NCBI GenBank assembly: GCA_016744415.1
Contig: JADGEL010000002.1
Location: forward strand, 744,001 to 808,000
Source: Flavobacteriaceae bacterium
GTDB lineage: Bacteria; Bacteroidota; Bacteroidia; Flavobacteriales; Flavobacteriaceae
Length of the DNA stretch: 64,000 nucleotides
Direction of reading: 5' to 3'
Of this stretch, positions 36,637 through 44,459 are shown one piece after another. Made by a program: the position numbers and the translations under genes. A model generated the notes under the pieces. It was not told the DNA's origin, did no database searches, and worked only from the letters and a program-made list of their open reading frames with translations. Each line of letters begins with the position of its first letter. Position 1 is the stretch's first letter.

Positions 36637-38892
36637 ATGAAAAGGAGTCACTTTTTTTTATTATTTACCATTTTCCCTATTTTTTTGTTTGCACAAAAAA
36701 CAATGCGGGGTATGGCAATGATATACGAAAATGGAAAAGCCGGTGGCTTACCAGGGGCAACCGTATATTGGTTAAACACTGATATCGGCACAACAACCGA
36801 TGAAAAAGGTTGGTTTACTATAAAATACAAACAAGAATATAAAAAAATCGTATTTAGTTTTGTGGGTTATAAAACAGATACTGTAGAGGTAAGTTCTAAT
36901 AAAGAATTACATCATTTTCTAAAAAGAAAGGGGGAGTTAGATGAAGTTGAAATTACATCAAAAAGCAACACAACATCAATATCTTATAATACTGCTGCAA
37001 ATATTATTAATGTAAGTAGCGAAGAATTACTTAAGGCTGCTTGCTGTAACCTTTCCGAAAGTTTTGAAACAAACCCTTCTATTGATGTTAATTTTTCTGA
37101 TGCTGTAACGGGTAGAAAGCAAATTAATATGCTTGGGTTAAAAACTCCATATATATTAATTTCACAAGAAAATATTCCCGCATTTAGGGGGTCTTCTCAG
37201 ATAAGCGGACTTACATATACACCTGGCACCTGGGTTGAAAGTATTCAAATTACCAAAGGTGCAGGTAGTGTTGTTCATGGTCATGAAAGTATTGCTGGTC
37301 AAATTAACACCGAACTCATTAAACCCCTTTCTGATGATAGACTGTTTATAAATTTATATGGTGCCAGCGATGGCAGACTAGAATTTAACACGCATTACAA
37401 TCAAATAGTTTCAGATAAATGGAATACTGGTTTATACGTCCATGGCAATAGTCGAGTTCGTAAATTTGATGACAATAATGATAATTTTTTAGATTCGCAT
37501 TTAGGGAAACAAATTAACTTATTAAATCGTTGGCAATATCAAAATACAGAAAAGGGTTGGATTAGCTTTATTAATTTAAGATATCTAATTGACGAAAAAC
37601 AAATAGGCGAACTAAATTTTGATCCATCAAAAGATAAGCTTACAACAAATGCATGGGGTGGAGAAATAAATACTAATAGATTTGATTCGCAATTAAAAAT
37701 AGGATATGTCTTTCCTGCAACTCCATATAAAAGTTTAGGTTTTCAAACATCGTATAGCAATCACACTCAAAAATCGTACTACGGATTAAGAATATATAAC
37801 TTAGATCATCAAAGCTTATATTCAAATTTATTATTTAATTCTATCATTGGTGATACAAGAAATAAATTTAAAACAGGATTGTCTTTTACCTATGATAAAG
37901 TTGATGAAGATATTTTATTAAATTCATATTCTAGGATTGAAAATTCTGTTGGCGGGTTTTTCGAATACTCTTTTGACAACCTATCTAATTTCACTTTAAT
38001 TGCTGGCATTCGATTAGACAATCACAATATGATGGGTTTTTTCATTACTCCTAGATTGCACTTTAGGTATGACTTGCCTTGGGAAAAAGCTGTTTTTAAA
38101 GGATCTTTTGGACGAGGGAAAAGAAATGCAAATATTTTTGTAGAAAACCAACAACTATTTGCCTCTAACAGAATAATTAATATTGCTGAAGATGGAGGAA
38201 AGTTCTACGGTTTAAACCCAGAAATAGCATGGAATTATGGAGTTAGCTATATTCAAGGGTTTAATTTGTTTAACAAAAAAGGAGATGTCATTTTAGACTT
38301 TTATAGAACAGACTTTTCTAATCAAGTAATTGTTGATTGGGAAACTCCTAAAGAAATATCATTTTATGATTTAAATGGTAAAAGTTTTGCCAATAGTTTT
38401 CAAGCAGAACTAAATTACAATTTGTTTTATGGCGTTGACTTGAGGCTATCTTATAAGTATTATGATGTTAAATCTAATTATAATTCAGGATTAATTGAAA
38501 AACCTCTACTACCAAAACATCGTTTTTTTGTAAATATTGGATGGAAAACTAATGATTTAGATCGTAATAATAGTTTCTGGAAATTTGATGCAACATACAA
38601 CTGGCTTAGCTCTCAAAGGTTTCCGTCAACACTAGCTAGTCCTGTCGAATTTCAAAAACCAGAATACACAAAACAAACAAATTTATTAAATTTACAAATT
38701 ACTAAAGTTTTTTCTAGTACATTTGAAGCCTATCTAGGCGGAGAAAACATTACCAATACAACCCAAAAGTCCCCAATCGTATCCGCTGACAACCCATTTG
38801 GTGAATATTTTGACAGTACAATGATATATAGACCTATATATGGAGGTACATATTATTTAGGGTTACGATATAAATTAAAATTTGAATATTAA
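36637..38892 (+). CDS. TonB-dependent outer-membrane receptor
   Basis: 751-residue active transporter of the outer membrane. A signal peptide (cut near FLFAQKT) is followed by a carboxypeptidase-like regulatory domain (about 20-100, with GLPGATVYWLNTDIGTTTDEKGWF), a plug domain (about 105-225, with QINMLGLKTPYILISQ and ITKGAGSVVHGHESIAGQIN) and a 22-strand barrel ending YLGLRYKLKFEY. The substrate is not shown by the protein itself. The genes behind it (copper enzyme, HMA protein, metal-binding lipoprotein) suggest copper or a copper complex. A Cys pair (AACCNLSE, near residue 133) at the start of the plug is unusual and could bind metal. Tyrosinase follows after 34 nt. Confidence 0.88.
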   Translation: MKRSHFFLLFTIFPIFLFAQKTMRGMAMIYENGKAGGLPGATVYWLNTDIGTTTDEKGWFTIKYKQEYKKIVFSFVGYKTDTVEVSSNKELHHFLKRKGELDEVEITSKSNTTSISYNTAANIINVSSEELLKAACCNLSESFETNPSIDVNFSDAVTGRKQINMLGLKTPYILISQENIPAFRGSSQISGLTYTPGTWVESIQITKGAGSVVHGHESIAGQINTELIKPLSDDRLFINLYGASDGRLEFNTHYNQIVSDKWNTGLYVHGNSRVRKFDDNNDNFLDSHLGKQINLLNRWQYQNTEKGWISFINLRYLIDEKQIGELNFDPSKDKLTTNAWGGEINTNRFDSQLKIGYVFPATPYKSLGFQTSYSNHTQKSYYGLRIYNLDHQSLYSNLLFNSIIGDTRNKFKTGLSFTYDKVDEDILLNSYSRIENSVGGFFEYSFDNLSNFTLIAGIRLDNHNMMGFFITPRLHFRYDLPWEKAVFKGSFGRGKRNANIFVENQQLFASNRIINIAEDGGKFYGLNPEIAWNYGVSYIQGFNLFNKKGDVILDFYRTDFSNQVIVDWETPKEISFYDLNGKSFANSFQAELNYNLFYGVDLRLSYKYYDVKSNYNSGLIEKPLLPKHRFFVNIGWKTNDLDRNNSFWKFDATYNWLSSQRFPSTLASPVEFQKPEYTKQTNLLNLQITKVFSSTFEAYLGGENITNTTQKSPIVSADNPFGEYFDSTMIYRPIYGGTYYLGLRYKLKFEY

Positions 38893-38926
38893 TTAGATAA
38901 TTTCTATTTGCCACAAAAATATAGCT

Positions 38927-40384
38927 ATGAAAAAATATATTTTTACATTATTTATTATCCTATCATTCCAATTAACTTGCTATTCTCAAGCAATTAGAAA
39001 AAGTTATTTAGAAATGACCGCTTCTGAAAAGCTAGAACTTCAAAATGCTTTTTATGCAATGAGAGATTTAGATAATGATGGAGCATCAGATCTTAATACA
39101 GACGATGATGATTTAATGAATGATTTAGGAGATTTCCATTTAAATTATTTTAATTTCGATGGCACAGCAGATCCTACACAGTTAGACATTCATTTAAATT
39201 TAGCAAATCAAGCTGTTAATTCAGAACCAGAACGAGAAATATTTTTTGCATGGCATAGAGCTATGTTGTTTGAGCTAGAACAAGCAATGCAAGAATTATA
39301 TCCAAACATAAGTATTCCTTATTGGGATTCAACAATTCAAGGAGAACTTAGTAATGGTGCTGCAATTGCACATGTAAATAGCACCATTTTTACTCCAGAT
39401 TTTTTAGGACCTTTCGATACAGATTGGTCTCTTAACAGAACAGTTGGAATGTCAGGGACACTACCTACAAATGCCAATGTTGATTTTGCTTTTACTAAAA
39501 CTGATTTTTTTGATTTTTCAAATGAAATTGAAAGAAAAAGAGCGCACTCAGGTGCACATATCTGGATAGGAGGCGTTATGCCAACAAGTGCATCGGCAAG
39601 AGATCCTGTCTTCTATATACATCATGCTTATATAGATAAACTGTGGAATGATTGGCAAGTTGACCCAAATAACCAATCTGCTTATCACCCAGTTAGAACA
39701 AACATGTTAAGGTATGATGGCACTTATACTTTTAATGGTGTAACTCAACCATCGATTGACCCCGATGATTTAGTTGACATCAAGGTTTATGGAACATTTT
39801 ATGCCGAAAACCAATTAGCAACCCTAGAAGATTATACTGTTTCTAATACATATCACAATCTAGAAAATTTTTATTATCAGCATGTGATATCTGCAGGTAA
39901 TAATTTCATTATACCTAATACTAAAAATTGTAAACTAGAATCGATAAATGAAATAGTTTTAAACCCTGGATTTGTTGCTGAAACTGGTGCAACTTTTACT
40001 GCCAAAATAGATACTGATGATGATATCACTACTGCTGCTAGAGGAGAATCTAAAAGAGGAATTCACAATCCGTATGATTACAACCCTAATGTACAAGTAA
40101 TAGCTTTTGATGAAGACTCTCCTACCGATGAGGTTACTATAATACACTCTTTCCCAAACCCGTTTGAAGATAGAATCACATTAAATTTTAACAAAAGGGT
40201 ACGTAATTGTAAAGTTGAGATTTATAATATGATGGGGATGGTTGTAAGAGAAGAAATTCACCATAATGTATCAACTGTTGTTTTTGGAGGGTTAAACAAT
40301 ATAGCTGTCGGAACCTACCTACTTAAGGTTACCGATATGACTATAGATAAACCAATTATTATTAGAAGGTTTATTAAATTATAG
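38927..40384 (+). CDS. Secreted tyrosinase-family copper protein with T9SS type A domain
   Basis: 485-residue type 3 copper protein that would oxidise phenols or catechols. The signal peptide is cut near CYSQAIR. All six copper ligands can be proposed: CuA His71 (GDFHLNYF), His89 (LDIHLNLA) and His110 (FFAWHRAMLFELEQ); CuB His207 and His211 (RAHSGAHIWIGG) and His233 (DPVFYIHHAYIDKLW). An acidic Asp-rich stretch (47-66) precedes the core. The C-terminal 80 residues (SFPNPFEDRITLNF ... GTYLLKV ... RRFIKL) are a type A T9SS signal, so the enzyme is exported to the cell surface. It lies between the receptor and small metal-protein genes. Confidence 0.92.
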   Translation: MKKYIFTLFIILSFQLTCYSQAIRKSYLEMTASEKLELQNAFYAMRDLDNDGASDLNTDDDDLMNDLGDFHLNYFNFDGTADPTQLDIHLNLANQAVNSEPEREIFFAWHRAMLFELEQAMQELYPNISIPYWDSTIQGELSNGAAIAHVNSTIFTPDFLGPFDTDWSLNRTVGMSGTLPTNANVDFAFTKTDFFDFSNEIERKRAHSGAHIWIGGVMPTSASARDPVFYIHHAYIDKLWNDWQVDPNNQSAYHPVRTNMLRYDGTYTFNGVTQPSIDPDDLVDIKVYGTFYAENQLATLEDYTVSNTYHNLENFYYQHVISAGNNFIIPNTKNCKLESINEIVLNPGFVAETGATFTAKIDTDDDITTAARGESKRGIHNPYDYNPNVQVIAFDEDSPTDEVTIIHSFPNPFEDRITLNFNKRVRNCKVEIYNMMGMVVREEIHHNVSTVVFGGLNNIAVGTYLLKVTDMTIDKPIIIRRFIKL

Positions 40385-40389
40385 CTAAT

Positions 40390-40713
40390 TTGATATTAGG
40401 TAATTTTTATATTATTTTTCTTTTTCTATTTCAACAACAAATAGAAATAAACATAATAAATAATACCACGTTTACTATTGACGATTTAAATGTTTACTCG
40501 CAAAAATTTAAATCGCTAAAACCAAAAGATACTACAATATACAAATCATTTGTGTTTGATGAGTTAACAAACAACTCAATGATAAATTTGAAAGCAGATA
40601 ACAAACAATTAATTTTATATATACCACCACCAAAATATGCTAAATACACAATTGTTTTAGATAGTTTAAATATTAAAAACAGAGTGATTTATTATTCCAT
40701 ACTAAACAAATAA
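40390..40713 (+). CDS. Small exported hypothetical protein
   Basis: 107 residues, starting at TTG six nt after the tyrosinase stop; no ATG is available at the N-terminus. A hydrophobic start (ILGNFYIIFLFLFQQQ) looks like a signal peptide, followed by a beta-rich domain (FTIDDLNVYSQKFKSLKPKDTTIYKSF). It has no cysteine or histidine, so it is unlikely to bind copper itself. Its tight placement between the tyrosinase and HMA genes (11-nt gap) suggests an accessory role. No family recognised. Confidence 0.6.
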   Translation: MILGNFYIIFLFLFQQQIEINIINNTTFTIDDLNVYSQKFKSLKPKDTTIYKSFVFDELTNNSMINLKADNKQLILYIPPPKYAKYTIVLDSLNIKNRVIYYSILNK

Positions 40714-40724
40714 AAACACCATAA

Positions 40725-41105
40725 ATGAAAAAAAAGCTTTTAATTATTTCTATACTACTGATGACATATTCAGTATCCTCTCAAAACAAAAATGCAAAAG
40801 CTGAATTTACAGTTGACGGTACTTGTGAGCTGTGTAAAGAACAAATAGAAACTGTCGCCTTAAAAACAAAAGGAGTAAAGATTGCTAATTGGAGTATGGA
40901 GACACATATACTATCTTTAGTTATTAACGAAAAAAAAACAAACCTTGACAAGGTTAAAAAAGCTATTTCAAAAATTGAAGTTTATCTATGCCCTATGAAA
41001 TGTGAGGGTGGCAAAACCTATTTAGATAAAGACACTAGATGCCCTGTTTGTGAAATGGGCTTGTTAAAATCTGAGCATGTGGCACATAAAAAACACAATC
41101 ATTAG
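40725..41105 (+). CDS. Periplasmic heavy-metal-associated (HMA) protein
   Basis: 126 residues with a signal peptide (cut near VSSQN). An HMA ferredoxin-like domain (24-85) carries the metal site C34-E-L-C37 in DGTCELCKEQIE. A compact heavy-metal-binding motif (88-113) follows: CPMKCEGGKTY then CPVCEMG, with C89, C93, C106, C109 and M111. The tail is His-rich (HVAHKKHNH). The family binds Cu(I) and passes it on; here it could load the tyrosinase. The second motif is repeated almost word for word in the next protein. Confidence 0.88.
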   Translation: MKKKLLIISILLMTYSVSSQNKNAKAEFTVDGTCELCKEQIETVALKTKGVKIANWSMETHILSLVINEKKTNLDKVKKAISKIEVYLCPMKCEGGKTYLDKDTRCPVCEMGLLKSEHVAHKKHNH

Positions 41106-41130
41106 CATTAAACTTCTAACTTTTCTTACC

Positions 41131-41138
41131 TATCTTTA
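41131..41138 (+). promoter_or_regulatory. Possible -7 element of the metal-binding lipoprotein gene
   Basis: TATCTTTA, one mismatch from TAnnTTTG, 19 nt before the ATG in the 52-nt gap after the HMA gene. The lipoprotein may have an extra promoter besides operon readthrough. Confidence 0.3.
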
Positions 41139-41157
41139 CCAAAACAAACTCAATAAT

Positions 41158-41574
41158 ATGAAAAAAATAATATTAAGTGTAGCATTAATTGCTGCCATCG
41201 GATTTACAAGTTGTACTTCAGAAAAGAAAACTGAAAAACAAGATACTCCAAAGGAAGAAGTTCAAAAGTCAGAAATAGATCATGATAAAATGGCTGTAGC
41301 TAAATATCAATGTCCTATGAAATGTGAAGACGAAAAAACTTATGCCGACAAAGATCATAAATGTCCCGTTTGTAAAATGGACTTGAAAGAAGTAAAACAT
41401 GAAGATGGCAAAAACCATGAAATGAATACAGATAAGGAATCTGAAGAAAATCATGACAAAGAACATAATCATGACAAAGATGATGGTCATGACAAAGATG
41501 ATGGTCATGACAAAGATGATGGTCATGACAAAGATGATGGTCATGACAAAGATGATGGTCATGACAAAGACTAA
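41158..41574 (+). CDS. Metal-binding lipoprotein with His/Asp-rich repeat tail
   Basis: 138 residues starting at the ATG at 41158 (MKKIILSVALIAAIG). The lipobox FTSC gives a lipidated Cys19. After a Lys/Glu-rich linker comes the heavy-metal-binding motif YQCPMKCEDEKTY ... CPVCKMDL (C52, C56, C69, C72, M74), nearly identical to that of the preceding HMA protein. From residue 80 the protein is almost only His, Asp, Lys, Glu and Gly, ending in tandem HDKDDG units. The likely role is envelope copper (or other metal) binding and storage. Confidence 0.85.
   Translation: MKKIILSVALIAAIGFTSCTSEKKTEKQDTPKEEVQKSEIDHDKMAVAKYQCPMKCEDEKTYADKDHKCPVCKMDLKEVKHEDGKNHEMNTDKESEENHDKEHNHDKDDGHDKDDGHDKDDGHDKDDGHDKDDGHDKD
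41470..41571 (+). repeat. 18-bp tandem repeat, 5.7 copies
   Basis: Unit CATGACAAAGATGATGGT repeated exactly at 41470, 41488, 41506, 41524 and 41542, plus a partial copy of 12 nt, encoding HDKDDG. Copies are essentially identical, implying recent expansion and likely length variation between strains. Confidence 0.92.
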
Positions 41575-41588
41575 GATTAATACCAAAA

Positions 41589-41623
41589 CAAAAAATCCGT
41601 TTCAAATTTGAAACGGATTTTTT
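41589..41623 (+). terminator. Rho-independent terminator of the copper/tyrosinase operon
   Basis: Very strong stem AAAAATCCGTTTCAAA / TTTGAAACGGATTTTT with almost no loop, followed by TG and a T run. It lies 15 nt after the lipoprotein stop. Confidence 0.88.
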
Positions 41624-41682
41624 GTTTTATAGTTTTTGTAAAACTTTTAACTTCTAATTTTTAATTTTAGACTTCCCTTATT

Positions 41683-41690
41683 TATCTTTG
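41683..41690 (+). promoter_or_regulatory. Promoter -7 element of rpe
   Basis: TATCTTTG, an exact TAnnTTTG match, 24 nt before the rpe ATG. The -33 box is not clear. Confidence 0.5.
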
Positions 41691-41713
41691 CCACAAATAA
41701 ACAACTCTTTAAC

Positions 41714-42373
41714 ATGACAAAAATTATTGCCCCTTCGGTTTTAGCTGCAGACTTTGCAAACATTCAGCGTGATATTGAAATGATAAACAACAGCGAAGCT
41801 GAATGGATTCATATTGATGTGATGGATGGGGTTTTTGTACCAAACATTTCTTTTGGTTTTCCTGTAATTAAAGCGATGCAACGCCATGCTAAAAAAACGA
41901 TGGATGTCCATTTAATGATTGTTAACCCAGATCAATATATCGAAACTTTTAAAAGTGTTGGTGCAGATATCCTGACTGTTCATTACGAAGCTTGTACACA
42001 TTTACACAGAACGCTACAAGCCATTAAAGCTGCTGAAATGAAAGCAGGTGTTGCCTTGAATCCGCACACGCCAATAAGTGTTTTAGAAGATGTCATTAGA
42101 GACATTGACCTCGTCTGTATTATGAGTGTGAACCCTGGTTTTGGTGGACAAAGTTTTATCGAAAACACGTACAAAAAAGTGATTCAATTAAAAGATATGA
42201 TAGAAAAATCTGGATCGAATGCAAAAATAGAAATTGATGGTGGAGTTACTGACCAAAATGCACACAAACTAGTTTCTGCAGGAGCAGATGTTTTGGTTGC
42301 TGGTAGTTTTGTTTTTAAAGCTGAACACCCAGCAAAAACTATTAAGGATCTTAAAGCTTTGGCAAATAGCTAA
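41714..42373 (+). CDS. rpe: Ribulose-phosphate 3-epimerase
   Basis: TIM-barrel metalloenzyme of the pentose phosphate pathway interconverting ribulose-5-phosphate and xylulose-5-phosphate. The 219 residues match the family. Signatures: IAPSVLAADFANI at the start, WIHIDVMDGVFVPNISFG (metal His and catalytic Asp), MDVHLMIVNP, MSVNPGFGGQSFI and KIEIDGGVTDQNA. Its stop overlaps that of the convergent CBS gene by 4 nt. Confidence 0.97.
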   Translation: MTKIIAPSVLAADFANIQRDIEMINNSEAEWIHIDVMDGVFVPNISFGFPVIKAMQRHAKKTMDVHLMIVNPDQYIETFKSVGADILTVHYEACTHLHRTLQAIKAAEMKAGVALNPHTPISVLEDVIRDIDLVCIMSVNPGFGGQSFIENTYKKVIQLKDMIEKSGSNAKIEIDGGVTDQNAHKLVSAGADVLVAGSFVFKAEHPAKTIKDLKALANS

Positions 42374-42789
42374 AACTGATCTATTAAATAATTAATTAAA
42401 TCTGTTGTAGTAACAATACCAACCAATTCACCCTCATCTATAACGGGTATTGCATGAAACTCATTATTTGATAAAATTTCAGCAACTTCCTTAATTAAAA
42501 TACTAGAATTTACCTGTATTAAATTCTTTGCCATTACTTGATCTATAGTAAACATATTGTAAACTACTGAATCAACTGTATTTTCGTCTTCATCAACTGC
42601 ATCAGCAAAACTGATCCGCAATAAATCTGTATAACTCAACATACCCACGACGCTATCACCTCTTACAACTGGGATATGTCTTATATTGTTAGACTTAAAC
42701 AATTTTTCAGCCGTTGTTAAATCATCATTATAATTTAAGGTAACAACATCTAATGTCATTATTGCAGATATAGGTGTACGTTTTTTCAT
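42370..42789 (-). CDS. CBS-domain pair protein
   Basis: 139 residues, just two CBS motifs in tandem (about 8-65 and 75-135): RTPISAIMTLDVVTL, HIPVVRGDSVVGMLSYTDLL, then MAKNLIQVNSSILIKEVAEIL and HAIPVIDEGELVGIVTTTDLI. Such stand-alone pairs bind adenine nucleotides and act as energy or redox sensors; the partner is unknown. In flavobacteria they often sit near oxygen-responsive genes, and an Fnr/Crp-like dyad lies 55-66 nt upstream of the ATG. Confidence 0.92.
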   Translation of the reverse strand: MKKRTPISAIMTLDVVTLNYNDDLTTAEKLFKSNNIRHIPVVRGDSVVGMLSYTDLLRISFADAVDEDENTVDSVVYNMFTIDQVMAKNLIQVNSSILIKEVAEILSNNEFHAIPVIDEGELVGIVTTTDLINYLIDQF

Positions 42790-42843
42790 TATTACTAGCT
42801 TTAAATTCCCTATAAAGTTAACCTCCTTAGTTACTAAATTTTA

Positions 42844-42855
42844 TGATTTATATCA
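42844..42855. promoter_or_regulatory. Fnr/Crp-like dyad
   Basis: TGAT-TTAT-ATCA, the core of the Fnr family palindrome (TTGAT-N4-ATCAA), extended as ATGATTTATATCAT. It lies between the divergent CBS gene and the cytochrome c remnant, a place where redox control would make sense. Motif match only. Confidence 0.4.
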
Positions 42856-42941
42856 TGTTAGAAAGTTTATTTAAAATATTCTTGATTTTACTCCTATTTA
42901 TATACCGCCTCAATAAATTTCAACCAATTTAATATCAGTCA

Positions 42942-43323
42942 TTAAAAATTTTAACAATTATCGGAGTTATATCTTTTGCATTATTTTCTTTTATTCAAGA
43001 AGAATGGAAAGTGCCAGAAAAATATGCAAAACATGACAAACCCAATAGACCCAAATGAAGATAGATCAATAGGAAAATCATTATACAACAAACATTGTAA
43101 ATCGTGCCACGGAAAAGAAGGCTATGGCGATGGGAAGAAAGCAGATGAAGTAGAAGGTGAGTTGGGCGATTTTTTATCTAAATATTTCCAAGCACAAACT
43201 GACGGTGAGTTGTTTTACAAAACAACTTTTGGTAGAGACGACATGCCAGAATACACTAAGTGAATTCCAGATGATGAAGACAGATGGCTTGTCGTAAATT
43301 ATATGAGAACATTGGCAGAATAA
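42942..43323 (+). pseudogene. Cytochrome c pseudogene (lost start, frameshift, internal stop)
   Basis: Remnant of a small periplasmic monohaem c-type cytochrome. Reading in pieces gives a signal-like start (KILTIIGVISFALFSF), QEEWKVPEKYAK, then MTNPIDPNEDRSIGKSLY, the haem site CKSCH (at about 43096-43110) and, after an in-frame TGA at 43261, IPDDEDRWLVVNYMRTLAE and a normal stop. Three lesions are seen: no start codon at the expected position (TTA at 42942 precedes AAA ATT), one extra base at 43032 between the AAA and ATG codons, and the TGA. Everything between is well conserved, so inactivation looks recent. Confidence 0.82.
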
Positions 43324-43338
43324 TAATTAGTTGAATTT

Positions 43339-43380
43339 AAAAAGACTTGTATATACTTTTGTATGTACAGGTCTTTTTTT
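43339..43380. terminator. Bidirectional terminator
   Basis: Hairpin of about 15 bp, AAGACTTGTATATAC / GTATGTACAGGTCTT (two G-U pairs) with a TTTT loop, A run before and T run after. It lies between the cytochrome remnant and the convergent peptidase gene. Confidence 0.8.
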
Positions 43381-44116
43381 AATCAGTAAAAACTGACTTT
43401 GAATAATTTAGTAACTTCTCAATTTTTAAAAACAGTTGTGGTAATTTTTGTTTAAATTTTTCTGGCGTTTCAAAAAAGTGCTCTACTAAAACAGCTAAGA
43501 ACTCAAATTCATTTTCAAAAGCATACTCACGTAAATAACCTGTATTTACTAACTTTTGTTGCTCTGCCTTATCTACCATAAACTCCAACAAATTATTATA
43601 ATGCTTTTTAAAATAACTCGCACTACTATTACCAGAACTCATAAAACTAAAATGCATAGCATGCGTAAATTCATGTAATCCTAAATTGAGATTATCATCA
43701 ACAATTTTAATACCTTCTTTAAAATCCTGTAAAGAAAATACTACTACTTTATATCTAAGATTTGTTTCTCCTTTGTGCTGTTGATTTCCAAATGGAGAAA
43801 AGTAATTTTTTGGATAAACAATAATTATGTTTATAGATGAAAAGATATAATGTCTATACCCAAATGTTAGCTTAATTGCAGAGGCAGCAATTAGTAATTT
43901 TATTTCTTCAGTTATTTTAACCCCTTCTCTACTAACAAATTCAAAGCTTTCAATAAAGTTTAAAACGCGGTGCTCAAAATACTTCTTATTAGCTAAAGTA
44001 AGATCAGTATAAAACTGTGAGTTCAAAGATATATGGGTACGTTGTGTTGAATTGAACCTTTTCGGGAATAGTACAATCCTGTGCCTATTTTTAAAAATCG
44101 TAACTATAGATAACAA
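43379..44116 (-). CDS. MtfA-like zinc-dependent peptidase (M90 type)
   Basis: 245 residues with the metallopeptidase motif H148-E-F-T-H152 in NLGLHEFTHAMHF. The preceding ITEEIKLLIAASAIKLTFG and VYPKNYFSPF segments are typical of the MtfA/M90 family. Relatives include E. coli MtfA, which binds the Mlc repressor, but the flavobacterial role is unknown. The only possible start is TTG at 44116, because a stop lies directly upstream and there is no ATG for over 150 codons. The usual N-terminal membrane helix is absent, so either the protein is soluble or the 5' end is truncated. Confidence 0.78.
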   Translation of the reverse strand: MLSIVTIFKNRHRIVLFPKRFNSTQRTHISLNSQFYTDLTLANKKYFEHRVLNFIESFEFVSREGVKITEEIKLLIAASAIKLTFGYRHYIFSSINIIIVYPKNYFSPFGNQQHKGETNLRYKVVVFSLQDFKEGIKIVDDNLNLGLHEFTHAMHFSFMSSGNSSASYFKKHYNNLLEFMVDKAEQQKLVNTGYLREYAFENEFEFLAVLVEHFFETPEKFKQKLPQLFLKIEKLLNYSKSVFTD

Positions 44117-44302
44117 TTATTTAAAGTATTTTGATTGACAGCTAATATAGTATAATGCTAACAAAATAAAAAAGCAAGCTTTATATAATCATATAAGTTC
44201 ACAAAAAAACTCTAACCAATGGATTTGCTCTCTCAGTTCACTACACCTTTAAAATCTATTTTCAAAACAGAGGATTGCAGCGCTTACCTCTAAGCTCTGC
44301 TT
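44117..44302. other. Non-coding gap with a small hairpin
   Basis: AT-rich stretch with no supported gene. One imperfect hairpin at 44277-44300 (GCAGCGCTTA / TAAGCTCTGC, one mismatch) precedes a short A-rich run. No promoter element or mobile-element remnant is recognised. Confidence 0.4.
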
Positions 44303-44362
44303 TAAAAAAGAAATAGTTCAGAAAAAAATGTGAAGATTGTTTCAATATTTTTCTGAACTATT
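44303..44362 (-). terminator. Rho-independent terminator of tRNA-Arg
   Basis: Perfect 15-bp stem AATAGTTCAGAAAAA / TTTTTCTGAACTATT with a 21-nt loop, followed on the minus strand by TTCTTTTTT. It lies 12 nt downstream of the tRNA 3' end. Confidence 0.78.
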
Positions 44363-44373
44363 CCTTTTATTTG

Positions 44374-44447
44374 TGACCACGAAGGGATTCAAACCCCCGA
44401 CCGCTGGAGCCGAAATCCAGTGCTCTATTCAGCTGAGCTACGTGGCC
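44374..44447 (-). tRNA. tRNA-Arg (anticodon TCG)
   Basis: 74-nt cloverleaf on the minus strand. Acceptor GGCCACG / CGTGGTC, D stem GCTC / GAGC, anticodon stem CTGGA / TCCAG around loop TTTCGGC, so the anticodon is TCG (Arg, CGA codons). The T arm is GGGGG-TTTGAAT-CCCTT, discriminator A, CCA not encoded. Two normally invariant bases differ together: the D loop reads AGCTGAATA (A at position 19) and the T loop TTTGAAT (T at 56). Confidence 0.93.
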
Positions 44448-44459
44448 AATTAATTGGTA

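Noticed and set aside
38927..40384. Tyrosinase as a substrate of the neighbouring XrtF
   Set aside because: Its C-terminus is a complete T9SS type A domain and has no terminal membrane helix with a basic end, as exosortase targets do.
41269..41605. Two minus-strand ORFs with regular His/Cys or Val/Met/Thr repeats
   Set aside because: Both are shadows of the 18-bp HDKDDG repeat in other frames and run through the operon terminator.
43261..43263. In-frame TGA of the cytochrome gene as a selenocysteine codon
   Set aside because: The gene also has a frameshift and lacks a start codon, no SECIS-like hairpin follows, and the position is not a redox site in cytochrome c.
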